Below, piece by piece: positions 1-9,203 of a stretch of 64,000 nt of DNA. The notes beneath the pieces were generated by a model. It searched no databases. It was not told the origin of the DNA and saw only the letters and a list, made by a program, of their open reading frames with translations. Source of the stretch: Azotimanducus sp963663145. Its GTDB lineage: Bacteria; Pseudomonadota; Gammaproteobacteria; Pseudomonadales; Azotimanducaceae. The translations under genes and the position numbers were made by a program. Position 1 is the first letter of the stretch. Each line of letters opens with the position of its first letter. The DNA lies in NCBI GenBank assembly GCA_963663145.1, contig OY760134.1, forward strand, positions 2,232,001-2,296,000. The letters are read 5' to 3'.

Positions 1-675
1 GCGATTCAAAAACTCATCGCCGCACGCCTCGCGGCGGACGTGTGCGACGTGCCTACCTTGCTGATGGCGCGCACGGATGCCAATGCGGCGGACATGGTCA
101 CATCGGACGTGGACGAGTACGATGCGCCGTTCCTCACCGGCGAACGCACGCCCGAAGGCTTCTATCGAACCCGCGCCGGTCTCGACCAAGCCATCGCGCG
201 TGGTCTCGCCTATGCCCCCTATTCCGATCTGCTGTGGTGCGAAACCGCAGTCCCAGATCTTGGCGAAGCCAAGCGATTCGCCGAGGCGATTCACCGCGAA
301 CACCCGAGCAAGATGCTGGCCTACAACTGCTCACCCTCCTTCAATTGGAAGGCGCACCTCGACGATGCCACCATCGCCAAGTTCCAGAAGGAACTCTCGA
401 CTTTTGGCTACCGGTTCCAGTTCATCACTTTGGCCGGGATTCATAGCATGTGGTACAACATGTACAGCCTCACCAAGGGGTACGTTGAAAACCAAATGAC
501 CGCCTACGTGGCGCTTCAGGAGCAGGAATTCGCGGCCGCCAAGGAAGGTTATACCTTCGTCAGCCACCAGCAGGAAGTCGGCACGGGCTATTTCGACGAA
601 GTCGCACGAGTTGTCCAAGGCGGGTCCTCTTCGGTAACAGCTCTAACCGGGTCAACCGAAGAGGCGCAGTTTTAG
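1..675 (+). CDS. aceA: Isocitrate lyase, C-terminal part (5' end outside window)
   Basis: Cleaves isocitrate to glyoxylate and succinate in the glyoxylate shunt, allowing growth on acetate or fatty acids. The reading frame is open from the first base of the window, so about the last 224 residues are present and the N-terminal half, with the catalytic KKCGH-type loop, lies outside. The visible stretches LLMARTDA near the window start, YNCSPSFNWKAHL in the middle and the terminal TGSTEEAQF are characteristic of isocitrate lyases. The stop TAG shares its last base with the GTG start of the next gene, suggesting co-transcription. A thiolase sits just beyond on the other strand, a fitting neighbour for acetyl-CoA metabolism. 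Confidence 0.95.
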   Translation, partial: AIQKLIAARLAADVCDVPTLLMARTDANAADMVTSDVDEYDAPFLTGERTPEGFYRTRAGLDQAIARGLAYAPYSDLLWCETAVPDLGEAKRFAEAIHREHPSKMLAYNCSPSFNWKAHLDDATIAKFQKELSTFGYRFQFITLAGIHSMWYNMYSLTKGYVENQMTAYVALQEQEFAAAKEGYTFVSHQQEVGTGYFDEVARVVQGGSSSVTALTGSTEEAQF

Positions 676-1028
676 TGGATATCGCTTCGGTCTACGTCAA
701 TGTGCATGTGAGCGACTTTGAGGGGTCACCGGTCTTTTATCGCGATGTGCTCGGACTTGATCTCCTGATGACAGACGAGTCTTTCGGCGATGCGTCATTC
801 AGGGCTGCCAATGTGCAGTTCGCCATTGTCAAGTCTGAACCTCCGCTGGTGGGCGGCCACACCGGGATTGGTCTGTTAGTGAAAGATCTAGATGCCGCTT
901 ACTCCGAGCTCGCCGAACGAGTGACCTTCACCCAAGCACCCACCAAACAGCCTTGGGGAGGCTACATGGCACTGTTCGTGGAACCAGACGGCAACGAGTT
1001 CTACCTCGATGAGGAAATGGCGCACTAG
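675..1028 (+). CDS. VOC-superfamily (glyoxalase/bleomycin-resistance fold) small protein
   Basis: A 117-residue protein with one vicinal-oxygen-chelate module. VYVNVHVSDFEGSPVFYRDVLGL at the start is the usual first beta strand and helix, and the C-terminal LFVEPDGNEFYLDEE is the usual metal-ligand strand with its final acidic residue. The GTG start at 675 overlaps the stop of aceA by one base, so translation is probably coupled. The substrate cannot be told from sequence: members include dioxygenases, glyoxalases, epimerases and binding proteins. It faces the thiolase gene tail to tail with no spacer. Confidence 0.8.
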   Translation: MDIASVYVNVHVSDFEGSPVFYRDVLGLDLLMTDESFGDASFRAANVQFAIVKSEPPLVGGHTGIGLLVKDLDAAYSELAERVTFTQAPTKQPWGGYMALFVEPDGNEFYLDEEMAH

Positions 1029-2213
1029 TCAAACCGCCTCAAGCAGTGTCCCAGTACCCAATCCGCCGCCACAGCACATGCTGACCAAGCCATAGCGTCC
1101 GCCGCTACGCTGCAGCTCATGCGCGGCCTTGCCGAGCAGCACGCAGCCGGTTGCACCAAGCGGATGACCCAGAGCAATCGCGCCTCCATTGGGGTTGACC
1201 CGCTCCATGTCCGGCCCCAAGGTCTTGGCCCAAGCCAACACCACCGACGCAAAGGCCTCGTTGACTTCGAACACATCCACGTCCTCAATGCCGATGCCTT
1301 CATCCTTCAGCAGCTTGCGCGTTGCGGGTATAGGCCCTTCGAGCATCAGAACCGGATCACAACCAACCAGCGCAGTTCGCCGCACACGGGCAAGCGCTGT
1401 GAGTCCAAGTGACTCGGCCTTCTCGGCACTCATCAGCAAGACTGCCGCACCACCATCGGCGATCTGCGATGAGCTCCCCGCCGTGTGGATGCCATCTTCA
1501 CGCGCAACGGGCTTGAGCCCAGCCAAGGCTTCAAGGCTGGTGTCGCGGGGAATCTCGTCTCGCTCAATGCTTCTCACCAAGTCTGTTTTCTTGCCATCCT
1601 CGTCCAAGATCGGCACATCAATGGGCAGAATCTGACTGTCAAATCGACCCTCGGCGATCGCGCGAGCCGCCCTCAGTTGCGATTCGAGACCAAATCGATC
1701 GGTGTCTTCACGCGAAATCCGATACTGCTCGGCCATTCGCTCCGCACCTTCAAATTGGCTGGTAAATTCATAGTGCGCAAAATAACTCCGCGACACCGGC
1801 TTCCCGTAGCCGCTCTTGACACCGGCATAGCTGTCCGCGCCAATCGGGATCAGGCTCATGTTCTCGACACCGCAGGCAAGCACGACCTGTTCCTGATCCG
1901 ACATGATTATGTGCGTCGCGAGGTTGGTCGCCTGCTGCGACGATCCGCATTGCGAATCCACGGTGATGGCGGGCACTGCCGCATCGCCTTCATGCGCAAG
2001 CCAAGCGGTGCGCGTCACATTCATGGATTGCGCGCCAACCTTATTAATGCAGCCTCCAATGACCTGTCCCACTTGGCTTGATTCGAGGCCATTTCGTTCG
2101 AGCAGCCGCATCATGACCTGACCGAGTACATCGGTCGGATGCGCCGCCGACAGAGAACCATCTCGCTTGCCAATCGCGGACCGCGCCGCATCAACCACTA
2201 CGACTTCCGACAC
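1029..2213 (-). CDS. Thiolase family acetyl-CoA C-acyltransferase
   Basis: A 394-residue thiolase that either condenses two acyl-CoA units or cleaves 3-ketoacyl-CoA. The nucleophilic cysteine is in DSQCGSSQQA near residue 90. The catalytic histidine is in GGAIALGHPLGATG near residue 345, and the second catalytic cysteine in SMCCGGGLGTGTL near residue 380. Length and all three motifs fit a complete enzyme. The GTG start at 2213 is supported by GGAGG six bases upstream. The sequence resembles thiolases assigned to fatty-acid or steroid side-chain breakdown, but whether it is biosynthetic or degradative cannot be decided. It is monocistronic here. Confidence 0.92.
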   Translation of the reverse strand: MSEVVVVDAARSAIGKRDGSLSAAHPTDVLGQVMMRLLERNGLESSQVGQVIGGCINKVGAQSMNVTRTAWLAHEGDAAVPAITVDSQCGSSQQATNLATHIIMSDQEQVVLACGVENMSLIPIGADSYAGVKSGYGKPVSRSYFAHYEFTSQFEGAERMAEQYRISREDTDRFGLESQLRAARAIAEGRFDSQILPIDVPILDEDGKKTDLVRSIERDEIPRDTSLEALAGLKPVAREDGIHTAGSSSQIADGGAAVLLMSAEKAESLGLTALARVRRTALVGCDPVLMLEGPIPATRKLLKDEGIGIEDVDVFEVNEAFASVVLAWAKTLGPDMERVNPNGGAIALGHPLGATGCVLLGKAAHELQRSGGRYGLVSMCCGGGLGTGTLLEAV

Positions 2214-2323
2214 CCAAAACCTCCGTAATCTCGTTGTTGGCGTTTGATCAACTCGCCGGCTCGCAAAGCGCTTACAGCAAGTCGCTCGAACACCTTACTA
2301 CATGCGAATGTGCTGTCCCGCAG

Positions 2324-2353
2324 ATAATCACGTCGATTTGCGAGACAGCACAC
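2324..2353 (-). promoter_or_regulatory. Element shared with the upstream region of the third TonB receptor
   Basis: The stretch containing ATAATCACG and GAGACAGCA matches, with about four differences in 30 bases, a stretch at 36175-36204. Each copy lies upstream of a minus-strand gene in the same orientation: about 110 bases before the thiolase and about 43 before the TonB receptor. It could be a promoter or operator. No convincing sigma-70 boxes were recognised in it. The rest of the gap 2214-2580 holds the amino-sugar site listed separately and no gene. Confidence 0.35.
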
Positions 2354-2480
2354 CAGCAAAGCCGCGTCGCCGAGCAAGGAACGGCGCGACCACCACCGCG
2401 TCTTGCAAAATAAATCCAAATCGCCAATCCCGGCCTCTATTGAGTTGCACTCAAGCCGTCAGACGTTGCGGATGCAATAG

Positions 2481-2496
2481 GTGGGGTAATACCACT
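2481..2496. promoter_or_regulatory. Putative NagR-type (GntR/HutC) operator upstream of murQ
   Basis: Read on the minus strand the site is AGTGGTATTACCCCAC. It shares the AGTGGTAWTA half with the site upstream of nagB-II, about 85 bases before the murQ start. HutC-subfamily GntR regulators of amino-sugar genes (DasR, NagR/YvoA) bind TGGT-N4-ACCA-type palindromes, and a GntR regulator is encoded immediately downstream. The second half-site is imperfect, so the call is tentative. Confidence 0.4.
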
Positions 2497-2580
2497 AAAA
2501 TACCGGCATGGCCCTAGCGCGGCATTACCAACCCGGGATTCGGGAGATATGTTCTTGAGTACGAGATTCTGAAGCACGAC

Positions 2581-3492
2581 ATGCCTACGGAAAACGCAAG
2601 CGAACGATTTGCCGATATTGATCGCTGGTCCACGCAAAGTGCTGTTAGCGCCATGTTCGAAGCGCAGTTGTCGGCGATCGCGGCGGTGCGCACGGAGTTG
2701 GCAACCATCGCCCGTGCGGCAGAAGCGACCGCCCGGAATTTGATGCAAGGAGGTCGCCTCGTCTATGCGGGCGCGGGCACGTCAGGACGCATCGCCGTGC
2801 AAGACGGGGTCGAGTTGGCACCGACCTTTGGCTGGCCAACGGCGCGTGTGGCTTACGCCTTGGCTGGTGGTGCGGATGCGCTTGCCGGCAGCGTTGAACT
2901 CGCCGAAGATGATGCGCAAGCGGCGGTGCATGATCTCAAAGCACTTTCAATCGCCAAAAATGACGTGCTCGTCGGCGTGGCGGCAAGCGGGCGCACTCCC
3001 TACACCTTAGCCGCCATTGACCACGCGAACAGTGCCGGCGCACTGACCATCGGAATTGCGAACAACCATTCGTCGCCGCTGCTCGATAAGGCGCAGGTCG
3101 GCATTTGCGCCGACACCGGCAGCGAAGTGATCGCCGGCTCAACGCGCATGAAGGCCGGCACTGCGCAGAAGGCCATTTTGAACCTGTTTTCGACTGCGAC
3201 GATGATTCGCTGCGGGCGCGTCTACCAGGGTCTCATGGTTGATATGGTGATCTCCAATCAGAAGCTTCGATCTCGGGCGGTGGACATCATTGAGCAGATC
3301 GCGGGCGTTGACACTGCGCTCGCACGCGCAGCACTCGATGCCGCTAAAGGCAATATCAAGCTTGGCGTTCTGTGTGCCTTGGGCATGGAGTTTGCCGCAG
3401 CGGAACGGCTTTTGTCTCAGCACACAGGCATACTGAGGGATGCGGTTGACGAGTGGCGCGAAAATTCCACATCGCAAGGAAGCAGGCAATGA
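2581..3492 (+). CDS. murQ: N-acetylmuramic acid 6-phosphate etherase
   Basis: Cleaves the lactyl ether of MurNAc-6-phosphate to give GlcNAc-6-phosphate and D-lactate in peptidoglycan recycling. The 303-residue protein has the family length. It carries the SIS-domain phosphosugar site GRLVYAGAGTSGR near residue 60, the ELAPTFGW segment, and the AGSTRMKAGTAQK stretch near residue 195 typical of MurQ. Its stop overlaps the start of the GntR regulator (ATGA), so the two are translationally coupled. No MurNAc PTS is present, so the phosphorylated substrate must come from a kinase, possibly the BadF-type kinase at 6631-7512. Confidence 0.95.
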   Translation: MPTENASERFADIDRWSTQSAVSAMFEAQLSAIAAVRTELATIARAAEATARNLMQGGRLVYAGAGTSGRIAVQDGVELAPTFGWPTARVAYALAGGADALAGSVELAEDDAQAAVHDLKALSIAKNDVLVGVAASGRTPYTLAAIDHANSAGALTIGIANNHSSPLLDKAQVGICADTGSEVIAGSTRMKAGTAQKAILNLFSTATMIRCGRVYQGLMVDMVISNQKLRSRAVDIIEQIAGVDTALARAALDAAKGNIKLGVLCALGMEFAAAERLLSQHTGILRDAVDEWRENSTSQGSRQ

Positions 3493-4208
3493 TCGATCTT
3501 TCCTCCAGCAAAACCAGCAATACGCCGCTCTATATTCAAATAGCCAACAGTATCCGCCAGCAAATCAACGAAGGCCAGTTCGCGATGGGAGAGGCGATCC
3601 CTTCCGAGCGCGACTTGTGCGAACTTACCGGCGCATCGCGCGTCACCATCCGCAAAGCCGTCGATCAACTCATTGACGAGGGATTGCTTTGGCGTAAGCA
3701 AGGGTCCGGCACCTTCGTTGCCGAGCGGATTGCAGTACCCGCCACTTATCTGGGTGGATTCACCGAAGACACGCGCGCACGCGGTCAAGAGCCCGGCTCG
3801 ATCTGGCTGATCAAGAATTACGCCAACCCAACGCGGGAAGAGGCTGCGAAACTGAACCTCTCAACCTCGTCCGTGGTCGCGCGCCTTGGCCGCGTCCGCC
3901 TGTCGGGGGGCGATCCCCTCGCGATCGAACATGCCGTGGTCGCCAAATACCACCTGCCGCCGATAGAAGAAATCGGGGACTCTCTGTATGCCGCACTAGA
4001 GAACAAAGGCAACCGGCCCCAAAGAGGCCGCCAAAAAGTCCGCGCGTCGCTTGCATCGCCAACCGAGGCGGGACTCTTGTCGATCCAAGAAAACAGCGAA
4101 GTTTTGCGTATCGAGCGGGTCACATGGCTCGATGACGGCACCGTCATTGAATTCACACGTTCGGCATATCGCGGCGACAGGTACGAATTTGTGACCGACA
4201 TACGATGA
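3489..4208 (+). CDS. GntR/HutC-family transcriptional regulator of the amino-sugar cluster
   Basis: A 239-residue regulator with an N-terminal winged helix (NSIRQQINEGQFAMGEAIPS, then RDLCELTGASRVTIRKAVDQL) and a C-terminal UTRA effector domain. The latter typically binds a phosphosugar such as GlcNAc-6-P or GlcN-6-P. I chose the ATG at 3489 over one at 3453 because it overlaps the murQ stop (ATGA), is preceded by AAGGAAG, and gives the usual N-terminus. Context and repeated TGGTA-containing sites in front of the cluster suggest it plays the role of NagR/NagQ, repressing murQ, nagBA and the TonB receptors until substrate appears. That role is inference. Confidence 0.9.
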   Translation: MIDLSSSKTSNTPLYIQIANSIRQQINEGQFAMGEAIPSERDLCELTGASRVTIRKAVDQLIDEGLLWRKQGSGTFVAERIAVPATYLGGFTEDTRARGQEPGSIWLIKNYANPTREEAAKLNLSTSSVVARLGRVRLSGGDPLAIEHAVVAKYHLPPIEEIGDSLYAALENKGNRPQRGRQKVRASLASPTEAGLLSIQENSEVLRIERVTWLDDGTVIEFTRSAYRGDRYEFVTDIR

Positions 4209-4282
4209 TCGTTACAGGCGCGAAGCACCGTCCCGCGTCTTAGTGCGTGCCTCCTTGGCGTGCCGTGCCGCCTCGCTAGTCT

Positions 4283-4317
4283 TATAGTGGTAATAACCAA
4301 TCAAGGGTATAGTGGTA
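4283..4317. promoter_or_regulatory. Putative double NagR-type operator upstream of nagB-II
   Basis: AGTGGTAATAACCAAT (4286-4301) is a TGGT-N4-ACCA palindrome, the HutC-type dre site arrangement. The decamer TATAGTGGTA occurs twice, at 4283 and 4308, 25 bases apart. The pair lies 25-60 bases before the nagB-II start, a good repressor position. The gap holds no gene. Confidence 0.55.
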
Positions 4318-4342
4318 CTTTCCCATCAGGAACTGAAACAAC

Positions 4343-5389
4343 TTGCCCGCGCTCGAACTCAAGCACCCCGTCACCAAGATGTATCTGGAAGCCAGTGAAA
4401 TTCCGGTACAGATCGAGCGGCAACAAACGCGCAATGCCGCGCTGGTCGGAACGATCGCCGAGAAACTGAAAAGGATTGCGCCAAAGTTCATCGTGACCTG
4501 CGCACGGGGCAGTTCGGACCACGCGGCGACCTATGCGAAGTATCTGTTCGAAACGCGGATGGGGTTGGCCTTTTGCTCGTTCGCGCCCTCCGTGGCATCG
4601 CTTTACGCGGCGCAAACCGACATGAAAGAAGCGGTCTTTATCGCTATTTCCCAATCCGGAAGAAGTCCGGACCTGTTGAGCGCGTCGCAGGCCGCGAGAG
4701 CAGGCGGTGCGTACGTGTTGGCGATCGTGAACGATGAGGCCAGTCCGCTCGCCGACCTGGCCGACGACGTTCTGCCCATCAGCGTGGGCGCGGAGCTCAG
4801 CGTCCCCGCCACCAAGTCCTGCATCGGAGCCATGTCTGCGCTCTATCATTTGTGTGCGGCTTGGCGAGGCGAGGATCCAATGTTCAACGCACTCGCCAAG
4901 CTGCCGGCAACGCTCACCCAAGCATGGTCGCTCGATTGGCCACAAGCGTTCGCGCCACTCGGCGCCGCCCGGCAGGCGTTGATCTTAAGCCGGGGCATCG
5001 GCCTTGCCGGAGCGCAGGAAGCCGCCCTCAAACTGAAAGAGACCTGCATGATCCAAGCCGAGGGATTCAGCGCGGCCGAAGTTCGCCACGGCCCCATGTC
5101 AATGATTAACGAAGGCTTTCCGGTGATCGCCATCGCCACCTTCGATGCTTCCCAGCAAAGCATCGACTGCGTAGTGCGCGAATTTCTCGGTTGCAATGCC
5201 CGCTTGCTGGTGGTCGGCGAACCCATGGACGGCACCTTGTGTCTGCCCATGCCGCACGCGCCCGATTCCAACTTGCAACCGCTGGTATTTTTGCAGATGT
5301 TTTACAAGTTCACCAATGCGTTGTCATTGCACCGCGGACTTGATCCGGATCAGCCCAAGAATCTCAATAAAGTGACAAGAACGGTCTAG
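4343..5389 (+). CDS. nagB-II: SIS-domain glucosamine-6-phosphate deaminase (NagB-II type)
   Basis: Converts GlcN-6-P to fructose-6-P and ammonia. The 348-residue protein has two SIS domains and lacks the glutaminase domain of GlmS, as in the NagB-II family. CARGSSDHAATYAKYL near residue 50, SQSGRSPDL near 100, ELSVPATKS near 150 and the C-terminal AEVRHGPMSMI are the phosphosugar-binding signatures. The TTG start at 4343 has AGGA upstream; an ATG at 4379 would drop 12 residues but has no ribosome site. It is followed after nine bases by nagA in an apparent operon. Confidence 0.9.
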   Translation: MPALELKHPVTKMYLEASEIPVQIERQQTRNAALVGTIAEKLKRIAPKFIVTCARGSSDHAATYAKYLFETRMGLAFCSFAPSVASLYAAQTDMKEAVFIAISQSGRSPDLLSASQAARAGGAYVLAIVNDEASPLADLADDVLPISVGAELSVPATKSCIGAMSALYHLCAAWRGEDPMFNALAKLPATLTQAWSLDWPQAFAPLGAARQALILSRGIGLAGAQEAALKLKETCMIQAEGFSAAEVRHGPMSMINEGFPVIAIATFDASQQSIDCVVREFLGCNARLLVVGEPMDGTLCLPMPHAPDSNLQPLVFLQMFYKFTNALSLHRGLDPDQPKNLNKVTRTV

Positions 5390-5398
5390 AGGAGTGGT

Positions 5399-6532
5399 AT
5401 GCGACGGGTAGTGTTCGCCAACGGACGTATCGTCACGCCAAACGGAATACTCGACAAGAGCTCCGTTGAAGTATGCGACGGGCTGATCACCGCCGTGAAG
5501 AATTCGGTCGCCTTGGAGGCTTCGCACGCCCACTGCATCGACCTCGGTGATGACTACCTGTTGCCGGGATTCGTGGACGTGCAGGTCAACGGAGGCGGAG
5601 GACTGCTCTTTAATGACGATCCGAGCGCGGCGACGGCGATCAAGATCGCCGAAGCGCATCGCGCCTTCGGCACAACCAGCTTACTGCCAACCTTGATCAG
5701 CGACGACCTGGAAAAGGTCGAACAGGCCATCAGAACCATCGACGGGGAAGTCGGACGCCATACGCCGGGCATAGAGGGCGTACACATCGAAGGCCCATTC
5801 TTGAATGTCGAAAAAAGGGGCGTGCACGACCAACGCAAGTTGCGGCAACTCTCGGACGAGGCGATCAGAATCTTGACCTCGGCCGAACACGCGCAAGTGG
5901 TGGTTACATTGGCGCCGGAGCGAGCCCGGATCGATCAGATCGCGCATCTCGTGAATTGCGGTGTCAAAGTCTGCATCGGTCACACGAACGCGACCTTTGA
6001 TCTGACTCGCAGCGCGCTGGCAGCCGGCGTTTCGGGATTCACCCATCTTTTCAACGCCATGCCGACGATGCAGTCCCGCGATCCGGGCGTCATTGCTGCG
6101 GCCTTGGAATCAAGTGCTTGGTGCAGCGTCATCATCGACGGCGAACACGTTCATCCGGCGATGCTGCGCTTGGCTTTGCGGGCGAAATCGGATCGTAGGC
6201 TGATGCTGGTCACGGACGCCATGCCGGTCGTCGGCGCGGATATGGATCATTTCTACCTTAACGAGCAACGCATCAGTGTTGCCGATGGCGTGTGCCGGTC
6301 GGAAAACGGAACTCTCGCCGGCACCGCGTTGTCCATGATCGATGCGGTAAAGAACGCTATGACAATGCTGGATCTGGGCATTGAAGAGGCGTCGAGAATG
6401 GCAAGCGCAGTTCCATGCTCGTTTCTCGGCATTGCCGACCGCACAGGCTCCATCGCCGCCGGGCGCAGAGCCGATTTGCTGCGGGTTTCGCCAAGCTTGG
6501 AAATTCGTCAGGTCTGGATTGGCGGCGTCTAG
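5399..6532 (+). CDS. nagA: N-acetylglucosamine-6-phosphate deacetylase
   Basis: Hydrolyses GlcNAc-6-P to GlcN-6-P and acetate, feeding the deaminase encoded just upstream. The 377-residue amidohydrolase shows the family motifs in order: LPGFVDVQVNGGGG near residue 55, HIEGPFLN near 125, the metal histidine in GHTNATFD near 190, HLFNAMPTM near 215, DGEHVHP near 245, and the catalytic aspartate in LVTDAMPVVG near 270. Length is normal. The ATG at 5399 has GAGG a few bases upstream. It closes the nagB-II/nagA operon; the next gene lies on the other strand. Confidence 0.95.
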   Translation: MRRVVFANGRIVTPNGILDKSSVEVCDGLITAVKNSVALEASHAHCIDLGDDYLLPGFVDVQVNGGGGLLFNDDPSAATAIKIAEAHRAFGTTSLLPTLISDDLEKVEQAIRTIDGEVGRHTPGIEGVHIEGPFLNVEKRGVHDQRKLRQLSDEAIRILTSAEHAQVVVTLAPERARIDQIAHLVNCGVKVCIGHTNATFDLTRSALAAGVSGFTHLFNAMPTMQSRDPGVIAAALESSAWCSVIIDGEHVHPAMLRLALRAKSDRRLMLVTDAMPVVGADMDHFYLNEQRISVADGVCRSENGTLAGTALSMIDAVKNAMTMLDLGIEEASRMASAVPCSFLGIADRTGSIAAGRRADLLRVSPSLEIRQVWIGGV

Positions 6533-6630
6533 CAGCGCGACGGCCAGCCACCGGCAAGGACATCAGAAAATTCTCGATAACCGCGCTGTGTGTGCGACTG
6601 TCCCACAAATGAACCAGATGAGGCTGCGCC

Positions 6631-7512
6631 TCATTGGCAGGTGCGCTCGGAAGAATACTCTGAGCGCGCCAATATGATCGCTCCATCGAGCGAGTCACCC
6701 TTGGGTTCGATCAGCTTCGCGGCGGTGCGCTCGCGCAGCCAAGGCTGCAAGCGCTGCGATAATCCACCGAGCAAGGCGCATCTGGGCGCACCCTTGTCGA
6801 AAATCGTTTCAATAAAACGCTCGACGTGTCCGACGGCATCTTCCACAATCGAGCGTGCGATCACGTCATTCTTTTCGGCATAATCCATGACCATGGGCGC
6901 AAAAGCCGCGTAGTCCTCCGGTGTCGCCTCATCCATCCACTTGATCGCCCGCCCGGTATCGTGATCGAATTTCGCCGTCACCGCGGCACTCAGCGGCGTG
7001 GCTGTAGTTCGACCATCGAGCGCCCGCAAGGCGTGCCGCATCGCGCTCAGTCCGAGCGCCGCGCCGCTGCCTTCGTCGGAAATGGGAAACCCATAGCCGC
7101 CGATGGTGATGCGGAGCGTGCCGACTTTGATGTGCGCACAGCTACCGGTGCCCAGCACCAGAGTCGCCCCGTCCGCGCCCAAGTGAGCGCCCAGATTGGC
7201 AATCGCGGCATCCGTTTCGAGATGCACCGAATGGAAGGAAAATTCAAGTTGGGAAACTGCGCGCTGCATTCCCGGCCGGGAGATGCCGGCAATCCCCATT
7301 CCGGCCGCGATCGACGGCATGTCGCCTTCGTCGAGCCCCGCTTCGGCCATCGCGTCCCTCGTGACGGACAGCAACACGGCATGGAGATTTTCAAGGCCAA
7401 TGCGGGCATTCGCCGGGCCGGCTTGCGCCTCGCCCAGAACGGCACCCTCAAGGTTGGTCAGTCGCGCCCGGCAGCGGCTGCCGCCGGCATCAATGCCTAG
7501 AACATATTGCAA
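6631..7512 (-). CDS. BadF/BadG-family amino-sugar kinase (GlcNAc, GlcN or MurNAc kinase)
   Basis: A 293-residue ASKHA-fold ATPase. YVLGIDAGGSRCRARL at the N-terminus is the phosphate-1 loop, and TLVLGTGSCAHIK near residue 115 is the phosphate-2 loop. Length and sequence fit the BadF/BadG/BcrA/BcrD kinases that include Vibrio GspK and clostridial MurK. In this cluster it is the only candidate for the sugar phosphorylation that murQ and nagA require. Whether it acts on GlcNAc, MurNAc, both or glucosamine cannot be read from the sequence. It is 14 bases downstream of the symporter gene and shares its direction, so the two probably form an operon. Confidence 0.85.
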   Translation of the reverse strand: MQYVLGIDAGGSRCRARLTNLEGAVLGEAQAGPANARIGLENLHAVLLSVTRDAMAEAGLDEGDMPSIAAGMGIAGISRPGMQRAVSQLEFSFHSVHLETDAAIANLGAHLGADGATLVLGTGSCAHIKVGTLRITIGGYGFPISDEGSGAALGLSAMRHALRALDGRTTATPLSAAVTAKFDHDTGRAIKWMDEATPEDYAAFAPMVMDYAEKNDVIARSIVEDAVGHVERFIETIFDKGAPRCALLGGLSQRLQPWLRERTAAKLIEPKGDSLDGAIILARSEYSSERTCQ

Positions 7513-7526
7513 AGGTTAATCCTGCC

Positions 7527-9104
7527 TTATTCATTTCGAGCTGGTTTGTTCGTCCCGACCATACAGACAATTGTGGAAACGCCAACGCCGATCAGCAACT
7601 GCCACGGAAAGGACAAGGATTTCAGCTGCGCCGGCAAGCCGAGCGAGTCGACAATGTAGCTTTGCTGCAAGAGGATGGTCGCGAAGCCCGCGACAAGCGC
7701 CGCAATAATCGAAAGCGACGATCCCCGATGAGTGAAGAGCGCCGTGAAGAAAACGCCGATGAGTCCGGCATAGGCGAACGACATGACGGCCAGCGCGAAC
7801 TCAAGCAAAGCCATATCGGTATAGCGTTGCCAGAAAAAACACAAGACAGCCATCGCCGAGAGGAGAACGGCAAACAGGAGCATAGCCCATCGGCCGGCGA
7901 CCACGTACCGTTCGGGACTTGCGCCTGCGGCGGCCTCTTTCCAAGGGCGGAAAAAATCGTTGATCAATACCGAGGACATGGCACTCAAGCCAGAGTTCAT
8001 CGTTGAAATGGCGGCGGCTACGATGCCGGCGGCAGCCAGTCCGCGCACGCCGTTCGGCATCTCGGACAATATGTACGACATGAATACGGTAATACTCTCC
8101 CCGTTGAATTCCCGCATCAGTTGGCTATCGCCCGTCGAGGCCATCAATTCGGGGCGCTCGTAGAGCAGATGCAAGAGCTGGCCGATGGTCACGAACACAA
8201 GAACAATCGGAATCGCCACCAGCGAAGAGGCAATCATCGCCCGCCCGCCCGCCTTGGCGTCGCGGCAGGTTAAAAGCCGCTGAGTGACATCCTGATCCAT
8301 CCCGAAACTGCCGACATTGAGCAGGAAAATGCCGGTGAGAATTGCCCAGACCGTAAAGGGTTTCGAGAAATCCATCGAGAAATCCAACAGCTCGAGCTTG
8401 TTCACGCCTTCCGGCGTTTCACGCAAGGCCGCGATCGTCTCGGCCGGACTGAGCGACAACTGAGACCAAAGGCTGAATAAGGCGATCAGTGCCGCGCCAA
8501 AATACACGGCGAACTGCCCAAGATCGCTCCAGATGACGGAACGAATGCCCCCCATCAGCGCGATGCCCAAGGAAAAAACCGCGATCGCGAGGATCGCCAA
8601 AATCACGCTTTGCGGCTCAATGTTGAAGAACAGCATCATTGCGACCGCGGTTGCCGCGATGTACACGCGCGCGCCGCTGGCGAACACCCGGCCAACCAAA
8701 TACATCGCCCCGGCCGCCTGTTTGGCCGATTCGCCATAGCGGGTCGCGAGCAACTCGTACACCGTCGTCACTTTCAGTTCGTAGAAACGTCCAAGTAAAT
8801 ATCGCGTTGCGAACAAAGCCGCCAAGACAGCGCCGAGCGAAGAGGCGAGATAGGTGTAGTCGCCCCGGAAGCCGTAGTCAGGTCCGCCAAGGAAAGTTGC
8901 TGCCGATTGGGTTGTCGCGATGACCGAGAACATCACCAGCCAAGCGGACATTTGGTTTCCGCCGAGGAAGTATTCCCGCATCGACCTCACCGGCTTGCGG
9001 GAAAGCGCGACCCCGCCGCCAATCACCGCGGCAACATAGAGGGCGATAATCGACCAGTCAACCAGTGTCAGCGGCGATGCCATATCACCCACAATACCAT
9101 TCAC
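7527..9104 (-). CDS. Sodium:solute symporter, probable amino-sugar importer
   Basis: A 525-residue SSS-family membrane protein with about 13 hydrophobic segments. The early SMREYFLGGNQMSAWLVMFS and FLGGPDYGFRGDY regions resemble the substrate/Na+ sites of SSS carriers. It is coupled to the sugar kinase, so import of GlcNAc, MurNAc or a related amino sugar by Na+ symport is the simplest reading. The GTG at 9104 or the ATG at 9083 may be the start; both have weak ribosome sites. No PTS genes are present, consistent with transport followed by separate phosphorylation. Confidence 0.85.
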   Translation of the reverse strand: MNGIVGDMASPLTLVDWSIIALYVAAVIGGGVALSRKPVRSMREYFLGGNQMSAWLVMFSVIATTQSAATFLGGPDYGFRGDYTYLASSLGAVLAALFATRYLLGRFYELKVTTVYELLATRYGESAKQAAGAMYLVGRVFASGARVYIAATAVAMMLFFNIEPQSVILAILAIAVFSLGIALMGGIRSVIWSDLGQFAVYFGAALIALFSLWSQLSLSPAETIAALRETPEGVNKLELLDFSMDFSKPFTVWAILTGIFLLNVGSFGMDQDVTQRLLTCRDAKAGGRAMIASSLVAIPIVLVFVTIGQLLHLLYERPELMASTGDSQLMREFNGESITVFMSYILSEMPNGVRGLAAAGIVAAAISTMNSGLSAMSSVLINDFFRPWKEAAAGASPERYVVAGRWAMLLFAVLLSAMAVLCFFWQRYTDMALLEFALAVMSFAYAGLIGVFFTALFTHRGSSLSIIAALVAGFATILLQQSYIVDSLGLPAQLKSLSFPWQLLIGVGVSTIVCMVGTNKPARNE

Positions 9105-9187
9105 GTCGTGCCGATTTCATGCGGGCGCGCCTCATCTCAATGAATCCTCATCAAGCTTCGTCAATCTTGGAGATGTATACCGGACAA

Positions 9188-9203
9188 ATATAGTACCAAT
9201 ATC
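9188..9203. promoter_or_regulatory. Possible amino-sugar regulon site between symporter and TonB receptor
   Basis: Read in reverse the site is GATATTGGTACTATAT, sharing TGGTACT with the second site before nagB-II. It lies in the 243-base divergent gap (9105-9347), which also contains AT-rich stretches (TTAGTATTATACTTG) that could be promoter boxes. Evidence is one half-site plus context. Confidence 0.3.
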